From Acidobacteriota bacterium (GTDB lineage: Bacteria; Acidobacteriota; Thermoanaerobaculia; Multivoradales; JAHEKO01): a stretch of DNA of 11,524 nt. Within the stretch, counting starts at the first letter, position 1. Each line of letters begins with the position of its first letter. Position numbers and translations under genes: made by a program. The notes beneath the pieces are model-generated. The model was given only the letters and a program-made list of their open reading frames with translations, made no database searches and had not been told where the DNA came from. Shown piece by piece: positions 1 to 7,294 of the stretch. The stretch is from the NCBI GenBank assembly GCA_029861655.1, contig JAOTZA010000080.1:1-11524 (forward strand). The letters run 5' to 3'.

Positions 1-710
1 GGCCGGGTGGCGTTGGGTCCCTGATTGCCGCTACGAACCCCTTCCAGAAAATTGTGGCGAATTCTCTCCTGAGACCATTCGACAAACTCGAACCCGCCGC
101 TCCCCGTTGTGTGGCCACCGATGTTGACCAACTTTTCGCTGGGCACCGTGTGGCAGGAGAAACAATTGGCCACCACCGGGTAGAGATCCGAGGGCCGCCG
201 CATTCCCGCCCGCCGGCTCCGATCGATACGCTTCTGGCGTGCCTCGGCCGTTTCGTTCCGGTAGTTCCCTGCCGCTCCATAGTCGTTGTGCACATCGATC
301 CAGTCCGCACCCGCGCCGTGGCACGACTCACACGACACACCGGAAACGACCCGGATCCGACCATCGTCGACAACCGGTGTGTAGTGGCAGCTAAAGCACA
401 GGCTGTCGCGCTTGATCAGCCGGAAGCCCATCTTTTTGGCGATCGTCTCGGCTTGCTCTTTGCGATGGAGGGTCTTGAACCCGGTCGCGTGAGGGGTCTT
501 TTTCCACACGTCGAATTCCGCGATGTGGCACTCACCGCAGGCTTCGGCGGTCATGATCTTGTCCGGATAAACCCGCGAGTGCTCGAGAAAGGGGAGATCG
601 CGCGTTCCTTGGCCATACGCCGGAAACGTCGCCAGTAGGAACGTCGCGAAAAGCGACGCGGCCGGCAGCCTGAACTCAAAACTTGAAGGTAACTTCGAAG
701 CGTCCTCCAA
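1..710 (-). CDS. Secreted multiheme c-type cytochrome, at least four hemes, 3' end cut by window edge
   Basis: A partial gene of about 236 residues that continues past the left edge. Reading leftward it has four heme-attachment motifs: CGECH (residues 58-62), CFSCH (105-109), CESCH (127-131) and CFSCH (183-187). Extra His residues (74, 82, 141) could act as distal heme ligands. The spacing looks like the cytochrome c554-type multiheme domain; that assignment is from memory. A hydrophobic stretch at about residues 15-30, ending near AYG-QG, looks like a Sec signal peptide, so the protein is probably periplasmic or surface-exposed. The start is uncertain. No ATG lies upstream of the signal region, and the first in-frame ATG (residue 53) would remove the export signal. 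I chose TTG at 710, which overlaps the barrel gene by 35 bases and has no clear ribosome site; TTG at 755 or CTG at 668 are alternatives. It is the third gene of the cytochrome-barrel-cytochrome group and probably an electron carrier. The substrate is unknown. Confidence 0.85.
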   Translation of the reverse strand, partial: MEDASKLPSSFEFRLPAASLFATFLLATFPAYGQGTRDLPFLEHSRVYPDKIMTAEACGECHIAEFDVWKKTPHATGFKTLHRKEQAETIAKKMGFRLIKRDSLCFSCHYTPVVDDGRIRVVSGVSCESCHGAGADWIDVHNDYGAAGNYRNETAEARQKRIDRSRRAGMRRPSDLYPVVANCFSCHTVPSEKLVNIGGHTTGSGGFEFVEWSQERIRHNFLEGVRSGNQGPNATR

Positions 711-2136
711 AGCGGCTGTCGTCGCCGCCCGCGGCGCTCTCGACGCGGGCCCCAAAGCCGCTCACTCCCAGGACCACCCGCCGCCCGGCGGCAGCCTGGT
801 AGCGAATCGTCACCGCAGCCGAATCGTCCACGCCGCCGGCGAGCCCCGTCCGAACACCCAACTCGGTGAGCATCTGGCGACGGTTCTGGGGCCCGATGAA
901 TTTCTGGTAGCCGACCGCTCCACCGGCCACGTCTCTGGCGCGGCTCGACAGCGGGGCGCCAAAGCTCCCCAGCCCCACGGCGGCAAAGTTGATCCCAGCC
1001 CGCCCCAACGGCCCGCCCGTCGCCGGACCGCGAGCAGCAGAGGAGAACTCGTCCAGCGCGGCAAAGGTGGTGAAATAGAAGAGGTCGTGCGTGTAGTGCG
1101 GTGTCCAGGACACTTCGCTGAAAAGCAGTACACCATCCGTGCTGAAAGCGGTCTCCTGATCGAGAGCGCTCGAGGCGAGCAACCGGAACGACGTGTTGAT
1201 CTTGCCCAGCCGTTGCACCGCGCTGACTCCCACGGCTGCCAGATCTCCGGTCAGATCGGATCCCGTGACGTAGGCCAGATCCACATCGACCGTCGAAGCT
1301 CGAAAATCCGTCGATGTCAGTAGACCAAAGAGCTCCGCTTCGTCGTCCTCGACATTCGAACGATGCACGTTCTCCGCTCCGACATAGAGCGTCGCTCTGA
1401 AGTTCGATGTGTTCTTGGGTAGAAGCGTGTTTCGCGTGATCCCGATTCCGTCGATCGAATCATCGATCAGCATGCCTTCCTGGAACAGAAGCGGCTGACG
1501 ACCAACGGCGAACCCATAGTCCTTACGACCAAAGTCCTCTTTGTCGAGCTTGGGAAAGATCTCGCCGAAGTCGCCTTCGAAGTAGAGGCTCTGGATGTCC
1601 GCATTGAGCTCCTCCCGAAACCGATCACGGTCGCCAAAGAGAGCCTCGAAGGCAGGGTCCCCGGGGTCGGGCTCGAGGATATAACTCGTAAACCGCCCGT
1701 CGCGGTCAAAGTTGCGAAAACCGATGACCAGCCGCTCGGTGCCCGAGAGCTGTAAGTTGGCGAACAGGTCGAGGCGCGCCGCCACTTCGCTAAACCGAGT
1801 GTCGCCCCCATCGAATGTTTGCACCGCGGTGCGCAACGTGCCAAAAAGGATCAACGTGGGCTGCCAGACCGCGCCGGTCGGCAACACGAAACCGGGCTTG
1901 ATGTTGCCTGTCCCGAGGTAGGGATTTCCGATCTCGACAAGTAACTTGGGGCGCTCCGGAAAGCCCTCGAGCTGAAGCGGGATGCACTCGTCGGTCAAAC
2001 GGCTGGTATGACGCGGATCGTCAGCCTTCTCCGCGCCCTCGGTCGAGCCGGCGCTGACCGAATCTTCGGCCGAGGCGGGCTGGGCCGTCCAGGGCAACGC
2101 CAGCAGAAGGCAACCGAACAGGAGGTTCCGCTTCAT
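676..2136 (-). CDS. Probable outer-membrane beta-barrel (porin-like) protein between two multiheme cytochromes
   Basis: The product is 486 residues. The N-terminus (MKRNLLFG...) is a classic signal peptide with cleavage likely after ASA at residues 21-23. A short acidic, Ser/Ala-rich stretch follows, then many segments of alternating polar and hydrophobic residues separated by Asp/Gly-rich loops. The chain ends in VTFKF. A C-terminal Phe on a final beta strand is the usual signal for the outer-membrane barrel assembly machinery. I do not recognise a named family, and the barrel call rests on strand pattern, signal peptide and C-terminus. The start is ATG at 2136, not the upstream non-ATG extension. 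That ATG overlaps the stop of the pentaheme cytochrome gene in an ATGA junction and has AAGGTG eight bases before it. By context it may sheathe or anchor one of the cytochromes and let electrons cross the outer membrane. An ordinary porin that happens to sit here is the main alternative. Confidence 0.8.
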   Translation of the reverse strand: MKRNLLFGCLLLALPWTAQPASAEDSVSAGSTEGAEKADDPRHTSRLTDECIPLQLEGFPERPKLLVEIGNPYLGTGNIKPGFVLPTGAVWQPTLILFGTLRTAVQTFDGGDTRFSEVAARLDLFANLQLSGTERLVIGFRNFDRDGRFTSYILEPDPGDPAFEALFGDRDRFREELNADIQSLYFEGDFGEIFPKLDKEDFGRKDYGFAVGRQPLLFQEGMLIDDSIDGIGITRNTLLPKNTSNFRATLYVGAENVHRSNVEDDEAELFGLLTSTDFRASTVDVDLAYVTGSDLTGDLAAVGVSAVQRLGKINTSFRLLASSALDQETAFSTDGVLLFSEVSWTPHYTHDLFYFTTFAALDEFSSAARGPATGGPLGRAGINFAAVGLGSFGAPLSSRARDVAGGAVGYQKFIGPQNRRQMLTELGVRTGLAGGVDDSAAVTIRYQAAAGRRVVLGVSGFGARVESAAGGDDSRFGGRFEVTFKF

Positions 2137-3917
2137 CGCGCCATCACCTTGGAGTGCGCGGTCGCGATTTCGTACTTCCGATCCCACACCACGAGATGGC
2201 CATCCACGACGCGCTCGGCGACCTCACGCGCGCTCATCCCATAGTCGAATCCGATGTCCTTGATCTCGTGAATCAGATTGACCGGCACCATCCCCGCGAT
2301 CAGCCGGACTCGCGCCGTGTAGGGTCCGTCGCCGGTCAGCGCCGACGGCTCGACCCGATAGCGCGCCCAGCGCCGGCCCAACGGCTCGATGTTCTGCTTG
2401 TGTTTGCGCGCGCCCCGTGGACGACCGGTGAGAATCGTCGACGATGTGGACGGCCTCAAGAACGGCAACGGATCCAGTGAGTAGTTGACCGCCAGAACCT
2501 GCTCGCGCTCACCGCCGCGCACCATCCGGGTGACAAAGCGTGACTGCAGGCTGAAGAGATACTTGTCGAGCGGTATTTCGCCATTGTGAACATAGAGCGA
2601 ATGGTTGTCTCGCACATCGCCGTTAGGATCGAGATCGCCCGATCGGAAAACGACATCGCCGTGACGATCCGTGACGGTGACCTCTAGAAACACCAGCCGC
2701 TCGGCATCGAACCCCGTCGGCACACCGTGGCCGTCCGTGCCGCTCTTGACCTCGACGCGAAAGCGCAGGCCTTTCTTCTCGTTTGCCTCGTCGATCAGCA
2801 CCTCGCCCAAGCGGTAACCGGCTCTCAAGACCTGGAGACGCGCGGCATCGGCTTCGCGTAAGAGTTCCAGGTTCTCCTCGATGACGTCGCGAGCGTCATA
2901 GCGGTCGTCGGCCGAACGCCAGTGGTCGGGGAACTCGTAGTCCTCGGGAAGATCGACTTCGAACTCGTCGGTTCCCCAACCACCCTCGTGGTCGAACGTC
3001 AGCCACTGCCGGATGGTCGCCATCTCGGAGGCCTTGGTGTTGTGCGGAAAGATCCCCGGGTGGACGATCGAATAGTCGGGCCCGATGAACATGTGACCGG
3101 TGAGCTTGCGGCTCCGCGTCGATCTGCGGCCGACCGTTGCTGCCGGCCCCTCGGCGTATCCGGAATCGACACCGGGTTCGATGCCCATATGGCAGTCCTG
3201 GCAGGAGACACCGTTGCGCGCCGCCGGTGAGGTCTTGAACTCGCTGAAAGCTTCCTCTAGCCGGAACCCGTTGACCAGGTTGACGTCATGGCAGGTGGCG
3301 CAAAACCCGGAAGTCGTGAGCTGGAAGAACTGCTCGGCGCGGCCGTGGATGGCGCGGCCGGCCTTGCCGCGCTCCGGGTTGACGCGGAAGTCGCTCGACG
3401 CGATCACTCGCTCGACTTCTTTGTTGCCTGACGGGCCGAAGACCGGCTCGAACAGGTCGCCTTCGACGATCGCCAGCCTGCCGCTCAGCTTGCCGTAGGC
3501 CTTGTTGAGCCGATGACAGACGATGCAAGTCACGCCTTCGCGCGACGTCGGATGCCGGTCCATGTTGCTCATGAACTCCGGCTCCTCGAGATTCATCCCA
3601 ACCGGGGTGTGGCACCGGATACAGAAATCTCCATTGGTGCCGTTGGTGAGCTTGAGCAGCGCACCATTGAAGGCGTTGAAAACCGGACTCATCTGAGCAT
3701 AGGCGTGTGGCGATACCGACCACTCCCGGTAGTGGTTCGGGTGACAGGTAGCGCAGGTCGTGGCCGACGGGAAACGGTTCTCGAGAAAGAGCTTCTCGTG
3801 CTCCTCGTCGGCGCTCGCAGGCGCTGATTCCTCGAGGTTCACATCCTGCGATCCGGCAGGAAGCGCCAACAGCGCCGCCATCGCCAGAAAGACAAGAAGT
3901 ACCGGTCTTCGATCCAT
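2133..3917 (-). CDS. Secreted pentaheme c-type cytochrome with a large heme-free C-terminal domain
   Basis: The product is 594 residues. A signal peptide (MDRRPVLLVF..., hydrophobic to about residue 20, cleavage near AGS-QD) points to the periplasm or cell surface. Five CXXCH motifs lie in the N-terminal 245 residues: CATCH 55-59, CIRCH 99-103, CIVCH 131-135, CATCH 206-210 and CQDCH 239-243. The arrangement resembles cytochrome c554-like multiheme domains. The remaining 350 residues have no heme motif. They contain TGHMFIG (His275) and GHGVPTGF (His397), both possible distal ligands, within a part that looks beta-rich. The start is ATG at 3917, eight bases after GGAGGG; a TTG one codon upstream is the only near alternative. 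It is the first gene of the redox group, 136 bases after lpd with a candidate promoter between. The ATGA overlap with the barrel gene argues that the two are made together. Electron transfer is secure; whether it is also an enzyme is not known. Confidence 0.92.
   Translation of the reverse strand: MDRRPVLLVFLAMAALLALPAGSQDVNLEESAPASADEEHEKLFLENRFPSATTCATCHPNHYREWSVSPHAYAQMSPVFNAFNGALLKLTNGTNGDFCIRCHTPVGMNLEEPEFMSNMDRHPTSREGVTCIVCHRLNKAYGKLSGRLAIVEGDLFEPVFGPSGNKEVERVIASSDFRVNPERGKAGRAIHGRAEQFFQLTTSGFCATCHDVNLVNGFRLEEAFSEFKTSPAARNGVSCQDCHMGIEPGVDSGYAEGPAATVGRRSTRSRKLTGHMFIGPDYSIVHPGIFPHNTKASEMATIRQWLTFDHEGGWGTDEFEVDLPEDYEFPDHWRSADDRYDARDVIEENLELLREADAARLQVLRAGYRLGEVLIDEANEKKGLRFRVEVKSGTDGHGVPTGFDAERLVFLEVTVTDRHGDVVFRSGDLDPNGDVRDNHSLYVHNGEIPLDKYLFSLQSRFVTRMVRGGEREQVLAVNYSLDPLPFLRPSTSSTILTGRPRGARKHKQNIEPLGRRWARYRVEPSALTGDGPYTARVRLIAGMVPVNLIHEIKDIGFDYGMSAREVAERVVDGHLVVWDRKYEIATAHSKVMAR
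2145..2150 (-). promoter_or_regulatory. Ribosome binding site of the beta-barrel gene
   Basis: AAGGTG lies eight bases before the ATG at 2136, inside the end of the pentaheme cytochrome gene. It supports that start over an upstream extension of 17 codons and fits translational coupling through the ATGA overlap. Confidence 0.6.
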
Positions 3918-3925
3918 CAACCCGT

Positions 3926-3931
3926 CCCTCC
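3926..3931 (-). promoter_or_regulatory. Ribosome binding site of the pentaheme cytochrome gene
   Basis: GGAGGG stands eight bases before the ATG at 3917, in a purine-rich run that also offers GGAGG three bases further upstream. It favours ATG 3917 over the adjacent TTG at 3920. Confidence 0.7.
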
Positions 3932-3934
3932 TCC

Positions 3935-3988
3935 CGGTAACCGCATGAGGAGCGGTGGCCCCCCCTCAACAGGGCTTCACGGTAACGT
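3935..3988. repeat. Two copies of CGGTAAC, 45 bases apart, in the cytochrome promoter region
   Basis: On the plus strand CGGTAAC occurs at 3935-3941, inside the near-palindrome CGGTAACCG (3935-3943), and at 3980-3986, inside ACGGTAACGT (3979-3988). The second copy lies at the predicted transcription start and the first just upstream of the ribosome site. They could be regulator half-sites, but seven-base repeats also occur by chance. Confidence 0.3.
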
Positions 3989-3991
3989 AAT

Positions 3992-4020
3992 CTTTAACAT
4001 GGTTGGTTGGAGCCAGTCAA
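3992..4020 (-). promoter_or_regulatory. Candidate sigma70-like promoter for the cytochrome-barrel group
   Basis: On the minus strand TTGACT (4020-4015, five of six bases of the -35 consensus) is followed after exactly 17 bases by TTAAAG (3997-3992, three of six of the -10 consensus). Transcription would begin near 3985, giving a leader of roughly 68 bases before the cytochrome ATG. It sits in the only sizeable gap between the pyruvate dehydrogenase genes and the redox genes, the expected place. The -10 is poor, so this is only a candidate. Confidence 0.35.
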
Positions 4021-4053
4021 CTCAACAGAGGGCGCCTCGCCGTCGTGACCGGC

Positions 4054-5892
4054 TCAGCGCTTCTTCTTGGGCAGATAGAGATCGGTAATGGTGCCTTCGA
4101 AGATCTCACCGGCGAAAGAGAGGGTCTCGGAAAGAGTCGGGTGGGGGTGGATGGTCAGAGCGAGGTCTCCGGCTTCGGCATCCATTTCTATGGCGAGGAC
4201 CAGTTCGGCGATCAAGTCACCAGCACCGGGCCCGACAATGCCGCCGCCCAGAATGCGCCCCGTTCCCGGCTCGCAGAGGATCTTGGTCAAACCGTCCGTT
4301 CGCCCCATCCCGACCGCGCGTCCGCTGGCCGACCAGGGAAAGGAGCTTTTCTCATACGCGACACTCCGGTGCTCGGCTTCGGTCTCGGTCAGACCCACCC
4401 AGGCGATCTCGGGATCCGTGTAGGCCACGGATGGGATCACCCTTGCATCGAATGCGCTCTTGTGACCCGCAGCGACTTCGGCCGCCACTTTGCCTTCGTG
4501 GCTGGCCTTGTGCGCCAGCATCGGCTCGCCGACCAGATCTCCGATGGCAAAGATGTGTTCCACGTTGGTGCGCATCTGTCGATCGACCTGGACAAACCCT
4601 CTTTCATCGACCTTCAGACCCGCCGCCTCTGCATTCAGCCTGTCTCCGTTCGGCCTCCGGCCGACCGCCACCAGCACACGGTCGAATTCGGCCGACTCGG
4701 GTGCCTTGGCCCCCTCGAGCTTCGCTACCAGAGCCGCATCACCGAGGTCGATCGAGGTCACCTTGGTCTCGAGATGGATCTCGGCCCGGAGCGTCTTCTT
4801 CAGCCGGCGTTCGAGCGGCCGCACCAGATCGCGGTCGCAACCGGGAATCAGTCCGTCGAGAAGCTCGACGATGGTGATTCTCGAGCCCAGAGCGCCGTAG
4901 ACCATTGCCATCTCCAGACCGACAATGCCACCGCCCACGAGAAGCAGACGTTCGGGAATATCGACCAGCTCGAGCGTTCCGGTCGAATCCATGACCCGCG
5001 GGTCTTCGTACGGTATCCCCGGAATCTCGACCACACGGGAGCCGACGGCGAGGATGGCCGTTTCAAACGAGATCCTGGTCTCTCCGCCACCAGCCTCAAC
5101 CAGGAGGCTATGCGCGCCGGTCAAGCGACCCACACCCTGGACCACTTCGACTTTCCGTTTGCCGGCCATCATCTTCAGGCCCTTGGTCAGCCGTTCGACA
5201 ACACCGTCCTTCCACATACGAAGTTGTTCGAGACCGATCTTCGGTGCCCCGAAATAAACCCCGTGCTCTTCGGCGTCACGAGCTTCCGCGATCACCCGCG
5301 CGATATGAAGAAGCGCCTTGGACGGGATGCAACCGACGTTGAGACACACGCCGCCCAGAACCGAATAACGCTCCACCAAAACGACTTTCTTTCCCAGGTC
5401 GGCGGCACGGAAGGCGGCGGTGTAGCCACCGACCCCGGCTCCGAGAACGACGACCTCGGCCTGAAGGTTGGAGTTGCCAAGATCCTGTGGGGGCGTCCTC
5501 CCCGCTGACTGTCGCCCGCTATCCAGCCCGGAATGTTCGGTTACCTCATCTTGGGCGGGGGCACGCCTCGCCCCGACAACGTCCATGCCGGCGCCACTGG
5601 GAGCAGCAGAGGCGGCAGAGGTCTCGGCCTTCTTCTCGCTCGCTTCGCGTGATTCCACCTCGAGATCCAGAATCAGGTCTCCTTCGCCCACCGTGTCACC
5701 CACCTTCATCCGGATCTCGCGGACAACCCCCGCCCGAGGCGATGGAACATCCATCGACGCCTTCTCGCTCTCGAGGGTGATGAGACCGTCGTCGCGAGCA
5801 ATCCGGTCACCTTCCGCGACGAGAACCTCGACGACCTCGACTTTTTCGTCGGTCCCGATGTCGGGGATGGTGACTTTCAGAGGGTCAGACAC
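4054..5892 (-). CDS. lpd: Dihydrolipoyl dehydrogenase (E3) with an N-terminal lipoyl domain
   Basis: The product is 612 residues, longer than the usual E3 of about 470 because a lipoyl domain precedes it. This E3 reoxidises dihydrolipoyl groups of the pyruvate dehydrogenase complex and passes electrons through FAD to NAD+. Residues 1-80 form the lipoyl domain with the attachment Lys44 in ESEKASMDVP. An Ala/Ser/Glu-rich linker runs to about residue 143. The FAD fold begins with GAGVGG (151-156), the redox disulfide is Cys183/Cys188 in GGVCLNVGCIPSK, and NAD-binding GGGIVG is at 320-325. The second FAD segment ends in the AIGD region (449-452). HPHPTLSE near the C-terminus supplies the His584/Glu589 catalytic pair. 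The start is GTG at 5892 with GAGG nine bases upstream; the lipoyl fold begins immediately after it. It is the last gene of the aceE-aceF-lpd operon, 64 bases after aceF. Confidence 0.97.
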   Translation of the reverse strand: MSDPLKVTIPDIGTDEKVEVVEVLVAEGDRIARDDGLITLESEKASMDVPSPRAGVVREIRMKVGDTVGEGDLILDLEVESREASEKKAETSAASAAPSGAGMDVVGARRAPAQDEVTEHSGLDSGRQSAGRTPPQDLGNSNLQAEVVVLGAGVGGYTAAFRAADLGKKVVLVERYSVLGGVCLNVGCIPSKALLHIARVIAEARDAEEHGVYFGAPKIGLEQLRMWKDGVVERLTKGLKMMAGKRKVEVVQGVGRLTGAHSLLVEAGGGETRISFETAILAVGSRVVEIPGIPYEDPRVMDSTGTLELVDIPERLLLVGGGIVGLEMAMVYGALGSRITIVELLDGLIPGCDRDLVRPLERRLKKTLRAEIHLETKVTSIDLGDAALVAKLEGAKAPESAEFDRVLVAVGRRPNGDRLNAEAAGLKVDERGFVQVDRQMRTNVEHIFAIGDLVGEPMLAHKASHEGKVAAEVAAGHKSAFDARVIPSVAYTDPEIAWVGLTETEAEHRSVAYEKSSFPWSASGRAVGMGRTDGLTKILCEPGTGRILGGGIVGPGAGDLIAELVLAIEMDAEAGDLALTIHPHPTLSETLSFAGEIFEGTITDLYLPKKKR

Positions 5893-5926
5893 GCGGCAAA
5901 ACCTCGCTTTCGGAAGACGGCCGACG

Positions 5927-5943
5927 GAAGCGCCTGCCGCTTC
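5927..5943 (-). other. Small hairpin between aceF and lpd
   Basis: In the 64-base gap the transcript could form a perfect six-base-pair stem, GAAGCG with CGCTTC, around a five-base loop. No T-run follows, so it is not a typical intrinsic terminator. It might stabilise or mark a processing point between the E2 and E3 messages, but a stem this short can be chance. Confidence 0.3.
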
Positions 5944-5956
5944 GACCGACTCAATC

Positions 5957-7294
5957 TCACAGTACGAGCCTTCGGATGTCGGTCAGCACCTGACTCAGAT
6001 AGGTCGTGAAACGCACCGCCATCGCACCATCGACGACGCGATGGTCGTAGGAAAGCGACAGGGGCAGGACGAGCCGCGGCACAAACTCGCCGTCGATCCA
6101 AACCGGCCTTCTCTGTGACCGCGATACACCCAGGATGGCGACTTCGGGAACATTGATGATCGGGGTGAAGAAAGTGCCTCCGATCCCGCCGAGACTCGAG
6201 ATCGTAAAACTGCCGCCACGCAACTGGTCCGGGCGGAGCCTGCGGGCACGGGCTTGTTTGCTCACTTCGCCCAGCTCTCGCGCCAGCTCGAAGACCCCCT
6301 TCTTGTCGACATCACGAAAGACCGGAACGATCAGACCGTCCTCGGTGTCCACCGCGATTCCCAGGTGGTAGTAGTTCTTGAGCACCACGGCATCGCCGTC
6401 TTTGTCGAGCGAAGAATTGAGTCGCGGAAACTCACGGAGCGCCGCGACCACCGCCTTCATGATGAAAGCCAGCGGCGTCAGGCTGAACCCTTCGCTCTTT
6501 GCCCGTTCTTTATGCGCTTGCCGAAACGCTTCGAGATCGGTGATGTCCGCTTCGTCGTGCTGGGTGACATGCGGAGCGTGAAGCCAGCTGCGCTGAAGGT
6601 TCGGACCGGAGATCTTCTGCACCCGCGAGAGCGGCTGACGTTCGATCTCGCCAAAGCGTGAGAAGTCAACCGGCGGTAGCTCGGGCAAAGCAAAGACGCC
6701 TGATGACGACGGCTGCTGAAGGGTTTTCTTGACCCATGCTTGGACGTCTTCCGCGAGCACTCGTCGCTTGCGGCCGCTCCCACGCACTTGACGCAGATCG
6801 ACACCCAGTCCTCGAGCCAAACGCCGAATCGCTGGGCTGGCGTAGATATTGGAGAAGTCCGCGGCAGCGGAAGCGGTGACCGAGTGGGGCGGTGCGGCAA
6901 CCGCCGGCGAAGGCTCGACGCGCGCAGCCCCGGATGGCTCCGCCTCCTTTGAAACAGACCGCTTCTCGACTACCGTGACATCCGGAGCCGGCGGTGGTTT
7001 CGCGGGTGCCTCGGGTGTCTTCGCCACCTCCGGCGTCTCCTCCGTGGTCTCCTCGTCCACCTCCAGGGTCAGGATGAGGTCACCTTCCTGAACGGCGTCA
7101 CCCGCCTTGACCTTGACGTCACGAACGACCCCCGTTTGCGGCGATGGAACATCCATGGTCGCCTTGTCGCTTTCGAGCGTAATCAACGAGTCATCTTTCG
7201 CCACCGTGTCGCCGGTGGCGACGAGAACCTCGACAACATCCACCTCGTCGAGGTCGCCGATGTCGGGAACGAGAATCGGGCTCAGACGGTCCAC
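5957..7294 (-). CDS. aceF: Dihydrolipoamide acetyltransferase (E2) of pyruvate dehydrogenase
   Basis: The product is 445 residues and forms the core of the pyruvate dehydrogenase complex, moving acetyl groups from lipoyl arms to CoA. Domains in order: one lipoyl domain (residues 1-80, attachment Lys44 in ESDKATMDVP); a Pro/Ala/Glu-rich flexible linker; a peripheral-subunit-binding domain (about 151-187, beginning ASPAIRRLARGLGVDL); a second linker; and the catalytic domain (about 215-445) with active-site HRVVDG, His418 and Asp422. It has one lipoyl domain where E. coli AceF has three; the partner E3 here carries another. The start is GTG at 7294, which overlaps the end of aceE by 13 bases and has GAGAGG eight bases before it. 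That implies coupled translation and near-equal output. The motif set leaves little doubt about E2; pyruvate specificity comes from the adjacent aceE. Confidence 0.96.
   Translation of the reverse strand: MDRLSPILVPDIGDLDEVDVVEVLVATGDTVAKDDSLITLESDKATMDVPSPQTGVVRDVKVKAGDAVQEGDLILTLEVDEETTEETPEVAKTPEAPAKPPPAPDVTVVEKRSVSKEAEPSGAARVEPSPAVAAPPHSVTASAAADFSNIYASPAIRRLARGLGVDLRQVRGSGRKRRVLAEDVQAWVKKTLQQPSSSGVFALPELPPVDFSRFGEIERQPLSRVQKISGPNLQRSWLHAPHVTQHDEADITDLEAFRQAHKERAKSEGFSLTPLAFIMKAVVAALREFPRLNSSLDKDGDAVVLKNYYHLGIAVDTEDGLIVPVFRDVDKKGVFELARELGEVSKQARARRLRPDQLRGGSFTISSLGGIGGTFFTPIINVPEVAILGVSRSQRRPVWIDGEFVPRLVLPLSLSYDHRVVDGAMAVRFTTYLSQVLTDIRRLVL

Noticed and set aside
54..638. Open plus-strand frame of 194 codons opposite the left-edge cytochrome
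   Set aside because: The minus-strand frame here carries four CXXCH motifs; the plus-strand product has no supported feature.
3286..3969. Minus-strand frame of 227 codons overlapping the start of the pentaheme cytochrome gene
   Set aside because: It is an out-of-frame, Arg-rich translation of the same DNA; the cytochrome frame has the signal peptide, ribosome site and heme motifs.
4021..4053. Possible terminator after lpd
   Set aside because: Only a four-base GAGG/CCTC stem is visible with no T-run, so lpd may read through into the cytochrome genes.
4003..5508. Open plus-strand frame of 501 codons opposite lpd
   Set aside because: It lies antisense to a gene with complete E3 motifs, has no recognisable domain, and long antisense frames are common in GC-rich DNA.
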